A stretch of 64,000 nucleotides of DNA, from positions 642,501 to 706,500 of the forward strand of contig JACEEZ010001253.1 in NCBI GenBank assembly GCA_016584305.1, read 5' to 3'. A model generated the notes under the pieces. It searched no databases. It saw only the letters and a list, made by a program, of their open reading frames with translations, and had not been told where the DNA came from. Both the position numbers and the translations under genes were made by a program. Below, in pieces: positions 48,115-59,797 of the stretch. Positions within the stretch are counted from its first letter, which is position 1, and each line of letters starts with the position of its first letter. The DNA comes from Chionoecetes opilio (lineage: Eukaryota > Arthropoda > Malacostraca > Decapoda > Majidae).

Positions 48115-49561
48115 CTATGATGCCGTGAAACAAGTTGTTTACTAGACGTTGGCATGTAAGAGGTGAGTTCCTCAAACCCATAGGACATCTCAGCCATTCA
48201 TAATGAGCATTATTTGTTAAGAAGGCAGTTATTTCCCGAGATTTCTCTTCCAACGGAATCTGCCAGAAACTAGACTTGAGGTCCAAACTGGTTAAAACTG
48301 TATTATCCTTCCCTATAGACTGCAAAAGGTCTCTCAAAACAGGGAGTGGATAGTGATCCGGTACAGTTAAATTGTTAACTTTCCTGAAGTCTAGCACAGG
48401 CCGATAAGTACCATCACTTTTCTTCACCAATAACAAAGTTGAGTTCCAAGGAGAATAAGACTCCTGTATTATTCCTTCATCCAACATGTCCTTTATCATG
48501 CCCTGTACCACAGCTCTTTGGCTATGAGGCATACGATAAGAAGGTACATACGAAGGCTGTGCATCAGGTGTGAGCAAAATGTCATGCGTGATTTTGTCTG
48601 TTACTCCTAAGTGTTCCCCAGGTAAGGCAAGAGCAGGCCTGTGTGTCGCGAGCAAAGCGAGAAGCTCAGGCTTAGCCTCAGGAAAATCCAATACCTGTAC
48701 ATAAGGTGTTAGCTGCTGGACTATGTCTGCCCGGTCCTCACTAGCATTTGTCTTCGTAGAGACTGCTGCAAGAACGTGTGAAGGATCCATCAAGGTCAAA
48801 CTATTTTGTCTCTCAAAGCTGCATAACAAAACACCACTTTTCAGAGTTATAGTGGACCCTGTAACATTTGTGACAACTGCGTCGCTTATGTGATCATTGC
48901 GTACCGCTGAAAGCGTTCCCTCAAGCGCTAAGCGACTTACACGGATAGTGTCAGGTATAGACACCAAATAACTGACGAAAGGAGCCTGGACTCTCACCGC
49001 AAGTCGAACAGAACATGAGGAGCCAATATATTGGTCTCCCATGACAACAGCGGACACCACCAAACCTGCAGGGGGAACTGAACGTTTCGTTACCCCACTA
49101 GTAAAGCAGTCAGGGCCTATACTAGCAGAAGCGGCTTGCTGGTCACTGTTAGGGAAAATCATTAGTTTATCAAGCAATGGAGCTGGACTTGTTATTGCGG
49201 GGAAGAGAACGCCATTTAATGAAATTGCTTGGTGCTGTGGAATGACATCAATGTGATGAGTTGCAAGTGATTATAAACCCAAAAGACCATCACATTTTAA
49301 AGCAAAACTTGGTGTTACTATAAACTGTATGTTTAAGACTTTAGAATTAGGAGCAAGGCATAGAGGAAGGGTCACAGTGCCCATGAACTCTAGTGTGAGA
49401 CCTTGAACACTTTGTAGAGTGGCTGTAGAGGGTAACAAGGGAAAATTATGTAACTTGTTTAAATTTACATAAGCACACTCACTGAGAATATTACATGAAG
49501 CACCTGTGTCCACTCCAAGAGCAATAGAACTGTCTCGAGTGAAACACTGAATTGTCATCAT
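47963..49561 (-). pseudogene. Ty3/gypsy protease and reverse transcriptase
   Basis: The protease has LGVDTGASCNILSE (DTGA active site) near 49520 and KCDGLLGL near 49275. A single in-frame TAA follows at 49271-49273, and the same frame then continues into RT. RT motifs are YVPSYRMPHSQRAVVQGMIK, SPWNSTLLLVKKSDGTYRPV, LDFRKVNNLTVPDHYPLP, LTSLDLKSSFWQIPL, LRCPMGLRNSPLTCQRLVN and the catalytic VYMDDLILVS. A frameshift near 47995 ends the frame. The enzyme would be intact in motif content apart from these two lesions. Confidence 0.92.
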
Positions 49562-49626
49562 AGAAAGACAAGCAGCAATAATAGAAGGGACTATGAACAG
49601 CTGTGTCTGTGACTATGTATCTGAAA

Positions 49627-50862
49627 CTAATCTGGGTTTCTTTGAACCCGGCGCGAATCTTCCCCCGACTGCTGATATCCATAACCATTACCATTACCAA
49701 CTGCTACCGTCTGAGTCGCCTTCAACCTCAGTACCAACCAACATTCCTCTGTTGAATGGTTTCCACGCTCGTGAATTACATAATATTTCGGCGGAGGGCG
49801 AAATTGCATACGAGGCTGTTGTGGTCTTGCAGGAGATGCAAAACGAGCTGGTGGAGGTCTAGGAGGCAAGTATTGTCTTTGCTGAGCAACCTGCATATTG
49901 CTACTTTTCTGAGCAGATTTCGTCTCCTTTTTCTGATAGCAGTAATTATCAGTATGACCTTGCTTTCCACAATAGTAACACTGCTTGGGTGCGCGAGTAG
50001 GAAACACTGGAGGTGGAAGGGGTGGTGGAGGAGGTAGGGATGAATGAATTTGAGCCTCCCTTGACACCGGCGCTACGGACTCAGGTTGTGAAAATGAATT
50101 TTTAGGCATCTCACGTAGCCGCTTAGTGATTTTAGTAGAAAATTCTAGAAGGTTATCACCTGGCTTAAAATCAAGAGAGGAAGCGATACGACGCTCTTGT
50201 GGAGTCAAAAAGGTGATATAATACTGAAATTCTAGAATCAGTTTAAATCTCTCTACTGACAACTGGCCATTTTCAAACCATGACGCAAGATTTAAAGCTT
50301 CCATTGCTTCTGAAGCAATATTAGCAGCACGTGCCTGACCTCTCAACCTGCCAGCACTACCCAACTGTGTGGTCAATGTTTCAGCATACGTAAAAGACCA
50401 CTGCAAGGAGACATTATGCTGAGCCACGCCAAAAATCCTTAGAAAGTTCCTACGAAATACATCATACTCATAGTTCAGCGTCTTTCCATCAAGGCCTGAA
50501 GCACACATCATGTCACTAGCTAGAGATCCAGGCTTCAATTGAGACCTAATAAAAGAATTTTTTTCATTTCCCGAAGCAACATTACTGTTCTGCATGATAT
50601 CCTCACATTGCTGAATAAATGACAGAGCTGAACGTGTCTCTTCCTCCCCTGAGAATCTACTGATGGAAGACTCTTGGTGTAAAAGTTTAATAGTTGGCAC
50701 TGTTGGGGAAGACATATTGACTACAGTAGATGTAATTGTAGGAGCAGTAGGAGTATTAGTAGTATAAATGGTGTTATGAGACTGCGTTGATACAACACTA
50801 GGTTCGACTTGTTCCAGCAGGAACATATATAAAGAGTAAAAGGTCCCACTACGCAAAGACAT
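49627..50862 (-). CDS. Ty3/gypsy Gag
   Basis: An intact 411-codon frame beginning MSLRSGTFYSLYMFLLEQVE. The capsid-like part includes RFSGEEETRSALSFIQQCED, SFIRSQLKPGSLASDMMCAS, YDVFRRNFLRIFG and a C-terminal helical zone. A proline-rich linker (SSLPPPPPLPPPVFPTRAP) precedes a canonical zinc knuckle CYYCGKQGHTDNYC at residues ~308-321. A second, degenerate knuckle ends in HERGNHSTEEC near the C-terminus, missing its first cysteines. The protease frame follows in a different phase, as in frameshifting gypsy elements. It would form the virus-like particle shell. Confidence 0.88.
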   Translation of the reverse strand: MSLRSGTFYSLYMFLLEQVEPSVVSTQSHNTIYTTNTPTAPTITSTVVNMSSPTVPTIKLLHQESSISRFSGEEETRSALSFIQQCEDIMQNSNVASGNEKNSFIRSQLKPGSLASDMMCASGLDGKTLNYEYDVFRRNFLRIFGVAQHNVSLQWSFTYAETLTTQLGSAGRLRGQARAANIASEAMEALNLASWFENGQLSVERFKLILEFQYYITFLTPQERRIASSLDFKPGDNLLEFSTKITKRLREMPKNSFSQPESVAPVSREAQIHSSLPPPPPLPPPVFPTRAPKQCYYCGKQGHTDNYCYQKKETKSAQKSSNMQVAQQRQYLPPRPPPARFASPARPQQPRMQFRPPPKYYVIHERGNHSTEECWLVLRLKATQTVAVGNGNGYGYQQSGEDSRRVQRNPD

Positions 50863-51845
50863 TTGCTACTAAAATTAGCCTAAATGACCTCAAGAACTAC
50901 ACTGAAGTTCACCCACACCAACTGACAACACCAGTTACAACTTACAACAACTTGAACAACATTACAACTTTTCATGAAACAATAACAACCACAGATAACT
51001 AGAAGAGTTACCCTCCTCACATCACAGAAAACCTGTGTGAAGAAAACACTACGTTATGAGTGTCAGGGTAACCTGAACCAAAACTTAGAAATTGAACAAA
51101 AATGTACCCCTCACACTGAAAACGAAACTTTTTTTTTTTTTTTCAGGGCTCACTGAGCCAAAAAACTTTATAAGTAGCGAAAAATTATTACCACTTTTTA
51201 CACTTTTCAACTCACAAGAACACTCTCGTAACTATACCACTGTTATCTAATAACCCTTGTTTTTGTTGTTTGCGTAACGTATTGTGTTACAATGTGTATT
51301 AATAACAATATGACAACACTATTGGTAACACTTTTCTGTACACTTACGAGTCTGGCAACATTTCACACCATTCAACACCTTGGCGAGATGTGGCAACTCT
51401 TTCCACTTTTCCTCGCACCTCTCAGCCACTCAGGGCGCGACGCTTTTAAAAGCCCGCGAAGAACATAGATGCCGGAGCCAGTAAAACTCCAGGAAACCTG
51501 TGACGTATTTTCTAGCCACTCACCGTCTCAATACGCCGTGACGTCACTTGAAGCAACGAATCACAGAGCAAGATTGCTCTGACGTCACTCCTTATAGCGC
51601 GCACAGACCCTGTCTCTCCTAGATCACATAGGATCACAAAGGAAGGAAAATTTTTCACTGGCCACTTCTAACACTTCCTACTGTTTATAAAACTAGGAAT
51701 AGTACTCACATTAACGCAGGTACTTAGCTGGCAGTGAAATACTCTTTGTGGCGATGTAGTCCTGGAGTGAGAGACCTTATGAAGAAAAGGGCTCTGCCGA
51801 ATTTCCACGAAACATCCACTTGCGTCCAAGATGGCGGAGATGAAT

Positions 51846-51945
51846 AAATCCACTTGTAGATGCGCGTAGAGAAATAATCCACTTGTAGACGTGTAGAGAA
51901 GCAATCCACTTGTAGACGTGTAGAGAAGCAATCCACTTGTAGATA
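51846..51945. repeat. 27-bp tandem repeat
   Basis: About 3.5 copies of AATCCACTTGTAGACGTGTA followed by GAGAAGC. Confidence 0.92.
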
Positions 51946-51959
51946 TCACTTGAAGATAC

Positions 51960-54900
51960 CCCGCTGTGGGGAGTCACCTTGTCGTGGTGGCGGGGCTTGA
52001 AGCGTGGTCGACGGGGCCACCTCCTCTGGCGGCCTGCCTGCCATTGTTGGTTTCGGTGGCCGTCGGCCTCGTGGACCAAGCGCTCCCCCTTCGTCACTGG
52101 GAGGTGGAGCCTTCCGGTGATGTCGCCTTTATGCTTCCTCCCCCTTTTTCTCCTTTCTTAGGGCGATTCTAGGCCCGGTGAGACCCTTCTCTTCCGTCTC
52201 ACGCTTCTTCTTTCTTTTAAACTTCACGCTCCGCTCCCCACGTGTTTGCCGTGTGTGGCATCCCGTATATTCCCCGCGCGCCCCTCTATCTGGGAGTTGA
52301 GTCCACCGCGGGGCGGGTTGTAGTTCCCTTCGGTGGGCAACACGCTCCTTTGGTAGGGGGTTTGGGGTAAGACGGGAGGTCCAGTGTGGCCCCGCTGGAT
52401 CAATCGGCTGGTCATGCGTTGGCTAGGGCCAAGCGGAGGTTGCCTGGTGGGCACCGCATCGGTCCCGCGGCTGCCACCACACACTAGGCAACCGAAGCGT
52501 ATACTTCCCCGCTACCCCTGGGGCTGTTGGGTGAGGTCCTTCCCCAACAGACAGCTTCCCCTTGTTGGGCTCCGTGGTGGGTGGGGGCGTGGGAAGTGAA
52601 GTAATTTTGTTTATGAGTCATCAATTAATTTACCCCGGGCCTTTCCCCGACTGCCCCGGGCATCTCCCAGGTCCCCAAATCCCCCTGGCCCTTTCCCCGG
52701 GGGACCCAACGGGCACCGTTTCCCTCCCGCTCCCGGGGCGGGGTCCCCCAAAGGGAGGGCCCGGGTTGGGCGGTGGGGGGCCCCAATTTAAAAATTTTTT
52801 CCCCCAATTTTCCCACTAAAAAGGCCTGTTTTTGGCTAGGGGGGTTCCCCCCCATGGATTTTTTAATGAAAATGGCCCAAAAAAGGTGACAAAGCGCGCT
52901 TTTTCCTCGTTTGGGGCCCCACAAAGAGGAAAAGGGGGAGAAAACGGCCCCAACATTCCCCTTGAAATGTTGGAACGGCCCGTGACTACACCCCAAATTT
53001 TGGGAAATTAAATCTATTTTTTCCCCCAACCCCCCCTATTAAAATGGGAAAAAAATGGGGGAAAAATTTTTTTGCGGCGGGTTTTGGAGAAAAGAAAGGG
53101 GGAATACCCGGGAACCACTGAAAGGGGGAGGGGGGAAAATCCCCAAAACCCCTTTTGGGGGATCTCCCCACATCCCCCCACACCAAACCATTTTTGTCCT
53201 CCCTTTTTTAAAATTTGCAAACTTTTCTCCCGAATTTGAGGGAAAAAAATCAAAAGGCCCCAAAAAAGTTCAGGTTATAATCAAAAGGAAAAAAAACGGA
53301 CTTTAAATTTTACGGACAAGTTCCCCCACCATCAATCCCCCCCCAGCCAAAGTAAAAATTTTACGACCCCTTTTTCGGCAGATCTAATTTTTGGGCCAAA
53401 AAAAAAATTTGAAAAACCCCCCGGGGGGTTTTTCTCGGGTTGGGTCCCATCCACAGGACGCCAAACCCCCTAGTTAGCCTTATCACCCCCATTGAAAAGT
53501 GGGGCTTAAAAAAGAAGAAAATTTTAAAACCCTGCAATTTTCGTTTTGGGGCCCCCCAAAGGGAAAATTCCCGAAAACCCCGGGGGGAGGGGGGGGCCCC
53601 AACGACGCAGGGCCCCCTTTTTTAAGAGCCAATCGTTTCCCCATCCAAACATTTTTTTTAAACCAAAAACCTCCCAAAAGGGGGGCCCGCTACCCCGGGT
53701 TTCTGGGGGTTCTGACCTTCATTGAGCCCCCAAACACCCTTTAAAACCCCATCCCCCAGGGAAAAAAATTATGCCTTCTTGGGGCAAAAAAACCCCTAAA
53801 AAAGAGCTCAAAAAACTCCGTTAAAGGCCAATCATGGGCCCTCCCTAAAATCCCAAGGGAAAAAGGGGGGGATTTGGCAACCGTTTCCACCTAAAGGGGG
53901 GAATGGGGGCCCCCCTAATATCATCCCCCTGACCAAAAAGGGTGCGCACAGAAAAACCCCTTTGATGGGGCAAAGGTGCCCCAAAAATATGCCAAAAAAA
54001 TTTGAAGCCAGCAAACCAACCCAAACCCCTGCGGGGTATTTTTAAACAAAAGTGGAAAAATTTCTGTAAAAAATCTCCCCCTTTTTGGGGGGAAACTAGG
54101 AAAACACCCCCCAAAACCCTTACCCCTTCCAAACCCCAAAACAAAAAAAAAAAAAACCCCCCCCCTCTTCAAAACCCAAAAAAAAAAAATTTGGGGGTTT
54201 TTTTGGGCCAGGGTCTAAAAAACCCGGGCTTCTGACATTTTCACCCGTTTTAAACCAACCGCCAAGGAAATTCTGGGATTGTCAAAGGGGGGTACCTTTA
54301 CAACGACCCCCCCGTTATTGTTTAAAAGAAACAAGGTAGGGCGGGAAGGGTCCGCCGAAAATTTTTTCCGCCAAAACCCCCCCCCCCGAGGGGGGGAAAT
54401 GGTTTTCCTCACTGGGTTTTCCCCTTAAGGTGAAAATCCCCGCAGGTTTTACGCCCACCACCAAAAACCTCACGTTTGCTAAATTTTACCTAAAATGGGG
54501 GCCCCTATTTCCCCAAACTTGGGGGGAATCTATCCGCCGCCCCCTCCACTTTTTCCCTTTAACTAAGGGGCGGCATTTTCGTGGGGAAATTCCCCCAAAA
54601 AAAATTTGGGGGGGATTTTTTTTTAAATAAAAAACCAAATTTTTGGGAAAACCAAAAATTCCTTTGAGACGGGAACTTTTATGCCAACTTAAATACGGGG
54701 GCCCCCAAACTTCTATGGGAGGGGCCATTTTTTCAAATGACCTTATCCTCTCTTAAACAGTGCCTCGCCCCTTTGATGTCTCCCAAATTTTCCCTTTTCG
54801 TGCCCCCCTTTTTAAAAAGGTGTTTTCGCACCTTTTTTTCCCTTCCTTTTTCTTTTCCCCGTCCTTTGACCCCACCCCCCCCCCTTTCTTTTTTTTTTCC

Positions 54901-57655
54901 CCCGATTTTCCCCGGGTTTGGGGACCAGGATTTCCCCAAAGGAGGGTATCCCCGGTCGGGGGAAAATCATTTGGGCCGTTCATCCAAAAAAATATTTTTT
55001 CCAGGTTAAGGTAATAGACTTTTAGAAAAGGCACTCCCGGAGGGTTAAAAAAAATTTCGCGGGGGCCCTAAGGGCCCAATTTTTCCAAAGAGTGGGGAAA
55101 AGAAGGGGTTTTATCCCTCCCCCCCGCTATTAAGGAGCCCCTGGGGCAACCCTTGCAAGGGGAAGTTTTTTTTTTGGAGTCCAAACCCTCGTCTCAATGA
55201 GGGAAGGGCGCAAAACAGAGAGGAATTTTTTTTTTCCCCAGGGGGGGGGAATTTTAAATTTTTTTTAACCTGGACAAAAACCCCAGGGGGGGTTTGGGTC
55301 ACCCCCGGGCCGGATTTCCCAATTCTCTGGCTTAAGATGAGGCAATTTCGGAGATTTAAAAAAAGGTTTCGGGATTAAGGGAAAACCCCCAATCGGGGTG
55401 GGCCTTTAAAATAGCCGGGGAAAGGACCCCCATACCGGTTTCGGCCCAATCCCTAATTTTTGGGTTTTAAGTTTTCGTTTAAATAGTGTTGTATTTTTTT
55501 GGGAAGGGAAAATTTTTTGTTTGGGGGATTTCCCTCCTTTTAAACGGAAGCCCTTATTTCCGGGTATCCTAGGGGCCATTCGCCCTCGCCCCCAACCTTT
55601 TTTTATTAAAAGGCTTACGACCGGCTTGGGACCCGGTTTTTGCAATTCTGTATGATTTTCGGCTAAGAGGTCGTTTGCCTGTGTTCCCCAGAGTTTTTTA
55701 GCCAACCGGGTCTTAGAGTTCGAGTTGGCAACATACTGTTTCTGAACACCACTTTCCCCGGTGGATCCCCAATGTAGCGTTGAGTGTAGCTCGTTTGCTG
55801 TGGCCACAAGGTATTGTTGAGTACTGCCAAGGGGATTGTTAGTACTTATAGTGGTAATTTACAATCTCTTTTGCTTCCGGGTGTCGGTTGCTGAGAGAAG
55901 ACTTCAACTTTTTTATTTATAAGTTGTGAATGGAGACGAATTGTGGCTTTTAGGTTTTCTCCAACGAAGACTGTAGCGGTTCATTTTTTCGAACCCCTGG
56001 ATCATCCCGCCCAGACCTAAAAATCTTTACGGGAAGAGAATACCATGTAGGGAAGAGGGCCCGGTTTTTTGGGGCTCATTTTGACAAAGACGATTTGGGG
56101 GCCTAAACCCTTCGTGCTCCAAGAGGGGCTGTCTCCGGACCATGGATCTAGAAAGCCTCTCGCAACCCGCTTGGGGGGTGATCGCGCTACACTCCCTTTT
56201 CTTTTCCCCTATTATCCCTTTCGAAGCGAAATGGATGTGAAGGTACCCTCTGCCACACCCCCTCGACTGCGGATGTGGATTGGCATCCCTGCTGGTTCCG
56301 TCGGCAACCGGGGGGGTTTTAGGTCTTCTCCCATCCCAAGCTATTTGGGGGTGCTGGTGTCCCCCCATTTGATCTTCAACACCGTCCCCCCTGTTAAGAG
56401 TTTGGGATCGCCTCCAACGCCCCCCGACTCATAGCTTGCGGGGTCTTGTGATTCAGGATCGCAACTTTACCATGGGCGAAGAAGCTTTCCAAAGCCCCTT
56501 TGGGTTTCCCATTGAAGCATTATGGAGACGCTATCCTTCCCTGCTTACGGATCTGCCCGCATAGGCCTAGACAGTCGGTCCATGGCTTCCCCAAAGTGCC
56601 TTTGCAAAGCTCCCCTCTCAAAAGGGGGGCTTTACCCCTCAGGCGAGCGTGCCCAGTTTTAGACCCCCTTTGACACATCAGAGTTCGGTCCTGCTTTAAG
56701 ATGGTTTTCCCAAAAAAGACGAAGGAGTTGGAACGGTGTCGTATTCCCATCGTTTTAAAAAAGGCGTCGCCTTCCAAATGTTTTATCGTTTTTACGGGGT
56801 GAAATACGTGTATTTTTTAGCTCTCAGATTATTTTACCCTTCCCGGGTGTTTCTTTTACAATTTTTAGTATTCTTGTAGGCTCTTTAAACACATGTAATT
56901 TTAAAAATTCCCCATCGTGGTCAATGCCCCCCTGGGAAAGGTTATTGCCAAGGGCGAGGCCGGAGGTCAGCTTTTTTTGGGTAGGACATGAGGTGTTTCC
57001 GGAAAGAGGGGGGCTGAGCCTGGCAAAAGCTGCAGCTAAAAGACCCGCTCTAAATTTTGCCCGTGCCGGCTACGGGCTACGTCGGCAATCCAAGATCAGT
57101 TCACAACAGTTTGGAAAAAACGTTGGATTAATAGGGCAAAAAAAACTGCGACCATCCGCCAAGTATCGAGGACTGGAGCTATGCGGTCTCTCCCCGGGGA
57201 TGGGAGACTGCCTTGGCACGATTGCGTATTGGCACACTTAATTTATGGGTTCCTCGGAGGGGGGGGCCCCCCTCCTTACTGTGATGATTGTTTGGTCCCC
57301 CTTAACTGTCGGCACTTGTGGTCGAGTGTCCCAGTTTGGGGACCCACGTGTGCAATTTTTGTCCCGGTGTCGCGGGTCGGCGGTGCTTACCCCCTCTCCC
57401 GGCATGGGAGAGAGGTGTTTCTCCCGGGACATGAAGTCCATAATTTTTTGAGAAGGCTGGCTTCTCAACAAGTTTTGATGTTTTTTAAAATTAATTATGA
57501 TTGTTTTTTTGTATCTTGTTTTTATGTATTTTGTAATTTTCAATATTTTTATTCTATCTTAAATTTTTTTTTTTGGGTTTACTTTACATGTATCTTTTGT
57601 AAGCGCGTCAAAACCCCCCAGGCGGGCCTTAAAACTATAATCAATCAATCAACAA
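51960..57655 (+). mobile_element. Probable non-LTR element, heavily corrupted
   Basis: The left end is GC-rich (GGGGAGTCACCTTGTCGTGG at 51967-51986 and following), as in 5' regions of some LINEs. The right end is CAGGCGGGCCTTAAAACTAT followed by AATCAATCAATCAA (57641-57654), a simple-repeat tail. No RT motif could be read between them, probably because of the base quality. It sits on the 5' side of gypsy element 2. Identity is uncertain. Confidence 0.45.
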
Positions 57656-58950
57656 AACACTTTAAGATAGGAAGGGGGGGGAGAATAACCCAAGTGTAGG
57701 CGCGTAGGATCGAAACGAGGACATCAACGGGTCACACTTACTGTCTTCCCGCCCTTTTCACTTCCCCCCTGCCTGGCGTGACAAAGTCCTTTACGTCCAC
57801 AAAAACAGTTTAAAAGGCAGAAGACAAAATTGGCAAATGCACATGTCTCTAACCACACCCAAAAAATGTGGCATAAACAAACTTTCAAACCCTGAGGCAA
57901 GGTGGGTGAGTTTTCCCGCGGGCGGGTTGGCACGCCGGGCTTTTTCAGTCTTTCACTATTTCCCTTCAGGAAGCCCCCTTCGGAGAGTGTAGGCTCTATT
58001 GCTGCCCCCAGGTATACCGGTCCCCACTAGGCCCCCCCTTTTGCAGTTTCAATAAGGGGAAGGAGACAAAAGCCGTAAACTTGATGCGGTTTAAAACTAG
58101 TGAGAAACCGCGATTTTTAACGGGGAGTCGACCCGGTACACTGACGTTGGCAGGGACAAACTCGCGGGAGGGCGCCATTTCGCTTGAGTTTCCAATTAGG
58201 TTTAACATATTCCTTAAAAAGCCTTTAATGCTAAAAACTCACAATATGTGCAAAAACCCCGCACAATGGTGGGGGCCGTTTTTTTTATTACGGTGTTGGA
58301 AAATTTTGTTATTATAGAAGAAAGGTTACCTTTAATGGGGAAAGATATCTCGATTTTTCTGTTTTACAATTTAGAGGATCTTTGACAAGGCAAAATCTGA
58401 GACTTCATGCAAGCGGTGCACCGTTCATTGGGGGGCAAAAGAAGGAGGGTTAGGAAAAATTTTGCCATAAAAAAATTTCAAAGGGCCCGCAAACAGCCCT
58501 GACTTAAATCCCCTCAAATCTTTTGGGGCCCAAGCCTCTAATGAAAAGGAAAGTGAGGAGACGGACACAAGTTTATACTAAAATCAAGGCAGCTTCCTAG
58601 ACATGTGGCACAACTAGGGGAAGACATTTTACACACATTGGCTGACTTCTTCGCAAAAAGGTTACCAAGCAATCAAGAGGAAGGCAACAAACAAAATATT
58701 TGTTTGTGGGGAAAAGGGTTTCGGGACATTTTGGGTTAGATTGATGTGTTTTGAGATTATCCCAACTAGTCCCAAACAGGTCATCGTGGGGAAAAGCTTT
58801 TTGAGCAGGAAGAGGGCCCGAAGACATGCCCAGACATTCTGAGGGTTCAACCCCTTGATCCCAAGATGTTCCCATCACTGAAGACAATCTTTTCAGGGAG
58901 CTCTTTCTTCCCGGTCAGTAGCCCCCAGTTGTGAGGGATATTTAGTGTTT
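52620..58950. other. Suspected low-accuracy consensus
   Basis: Runs of four or more identical bases of all four kinds occur at very high density, for example 53140-53200, 53380-53440 and 54860-54910, unlike any other part of the window. In the repeat at 58012-58251, differences from 45429-45681 mostly extend a neighbouring base (GGTGAG to GGGGAG, TTATAAAG to TTAAAAAG). Frames in this region are not annotated for this reason. Confidence 0.75.
58012..58251. repeat. Dispersed repeat, right copy
   Basis: Corresponds to 45429-45681 in the same orientation, with many homopolymer-type differences. Similarity may continue beyond 58251 but cannot be followed. Confidence 0.75.
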
Positions 58951-58959
58951 TCGCGACTA

Positions 58960-59574
58960 CATACTTTGGGTAGGCACACCCGGGCCAGGAAAGGTCAATG
59001 ATTTGGGAGTGTGCAATCGAGAGAAGTTTGGGTTTGGGAAGCCTTTATTATGCCCCAAACGATTGAACATTGCGACCCAAAATCAAGACGCCACACCCCG
59101 ATTCTTCCCCCAGGAAAAAAAAATGAATTTTTTTAGTCTGTCTTTTCAAAAATAGTTTTATAAATAACACGGCTTTGATTGATCACATTTTAATAAAGAG
59201 AGGTTTGGTTTGATATTTCTTTAAAAGTGTTGTTTGCATCTTTTTATGAGCAGAACGGAGAAAGAGAAAAAAACAGGATGAGGATTGTGACAGATAATGA
59301 GAACCCAAAAAATTTTGGAGAGGTGAAGAGGGAGTATTGGAATAGGCACAGATACAAGTTTAAAACAGATTTGTCACAAGTTTACAACTCAGATTATACT
59401 TTTTTTTTCATGTTGCGAAAGTTGCCTAAGACCTGACTGGAACATTTTTGTAGAGCACAGTGCTTCACATGTTATATTCATTTGACTCTAAATAAACTTG
59501 AAAATTATCCAGTGAAAATCTAAACTTTTGTGGGCTGGGCTAAGCCCCCAATGTCTCAAGATCCTACGCCCCTG
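58960..59574. other. Right end of the hAT-type insertion
   Basis: The last ~600 bp before the right terminal repeat. A frame at 59227-59436 (MLFASFYEQNGEREKNRMRI...) has no recognised domain. Base quality appears normal again from about 59200. Confidence 0.4.
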
Positions 59575-59606
59575 ATCACAAGGATTATATCATTCCCTGC
59601 TGACCT

Positions 59607-59785
59607 GCCCGCCAGGGTGGCGCGGTTGGTAGAGTTACTGGCTAGAGTTTGCAGAGTCTCTGCGTATTCGGTCAGCGGTTCGAGTCCACCAAGTTCGTCC
59701 TGGCGTGGTGGCGCTTTGTATAGTCAATAACCTAGTAGTTGGTACTTGCAAAGTGTCTAGATAGGATCAAAGTATCTTATCTTAT
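59607..59785 (+). mobile_element. tRNA-derived SINE
   Basis: 179 bp with a TGGCGCGGTTGGTAGAG A-box region (59618-59634) and a GGTTCGAGTCC B box (59678-59688), ending in TATCTTATCTTAT. It is flanked by a perfect 12-bp duplication CCCTGCTGACCT (59595-59606, 59786-59797). The head resembles a tRNA by its pol III boxes. Confidence 0.92.
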
Positions 59786-59797
59786 CCCTGCTGACCT

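Larger units (their letters stand above)
45700..51955 (-). mobile_element. Ty3/gypsy element 2, nearly full coding set
   Basis: Minus orientation: gag, protease, RT, RNase H, integrase in the gypsy order, with several frameshifts and stops. LTRs could not be delimited. The 5' side (51000-51955) contains TATAAGGAGTGACGTCA on the minus strand (about 51596), compatible with a promoter, and is interrupted at about 51960 by the next element. Confidence 0.88.
42088..59574. mobile_element. 17.5-kb insertion with hAT-type termini and nested content
   Basis: The left end is CAGGGGCGTAGTTAGGCCTG and the right end inverted is CAGGGGCGTAGGATCTTGAG: 11 bp are perfect, then a shared CATTGGGGGC..TAGCCC. 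ATCACAAG is duplicated exactly at 42080-42087 and 59575-59582. An 8-bp duplication and CAGGGGCG-type TIRs fit hAT. The size is due to later insertions: LINE A (42609-42846), a foldback-arm copy, a Ty3/gypsy and a probable LINE. Confidence 0.92.

Noticed and set aside
52224..58887. Many 60-170 codon frames, including glycine/proline-rich ones
   Set aside because: They lie in the suspected low-accuracy block, have no recognised motifs and overlap on both strands.
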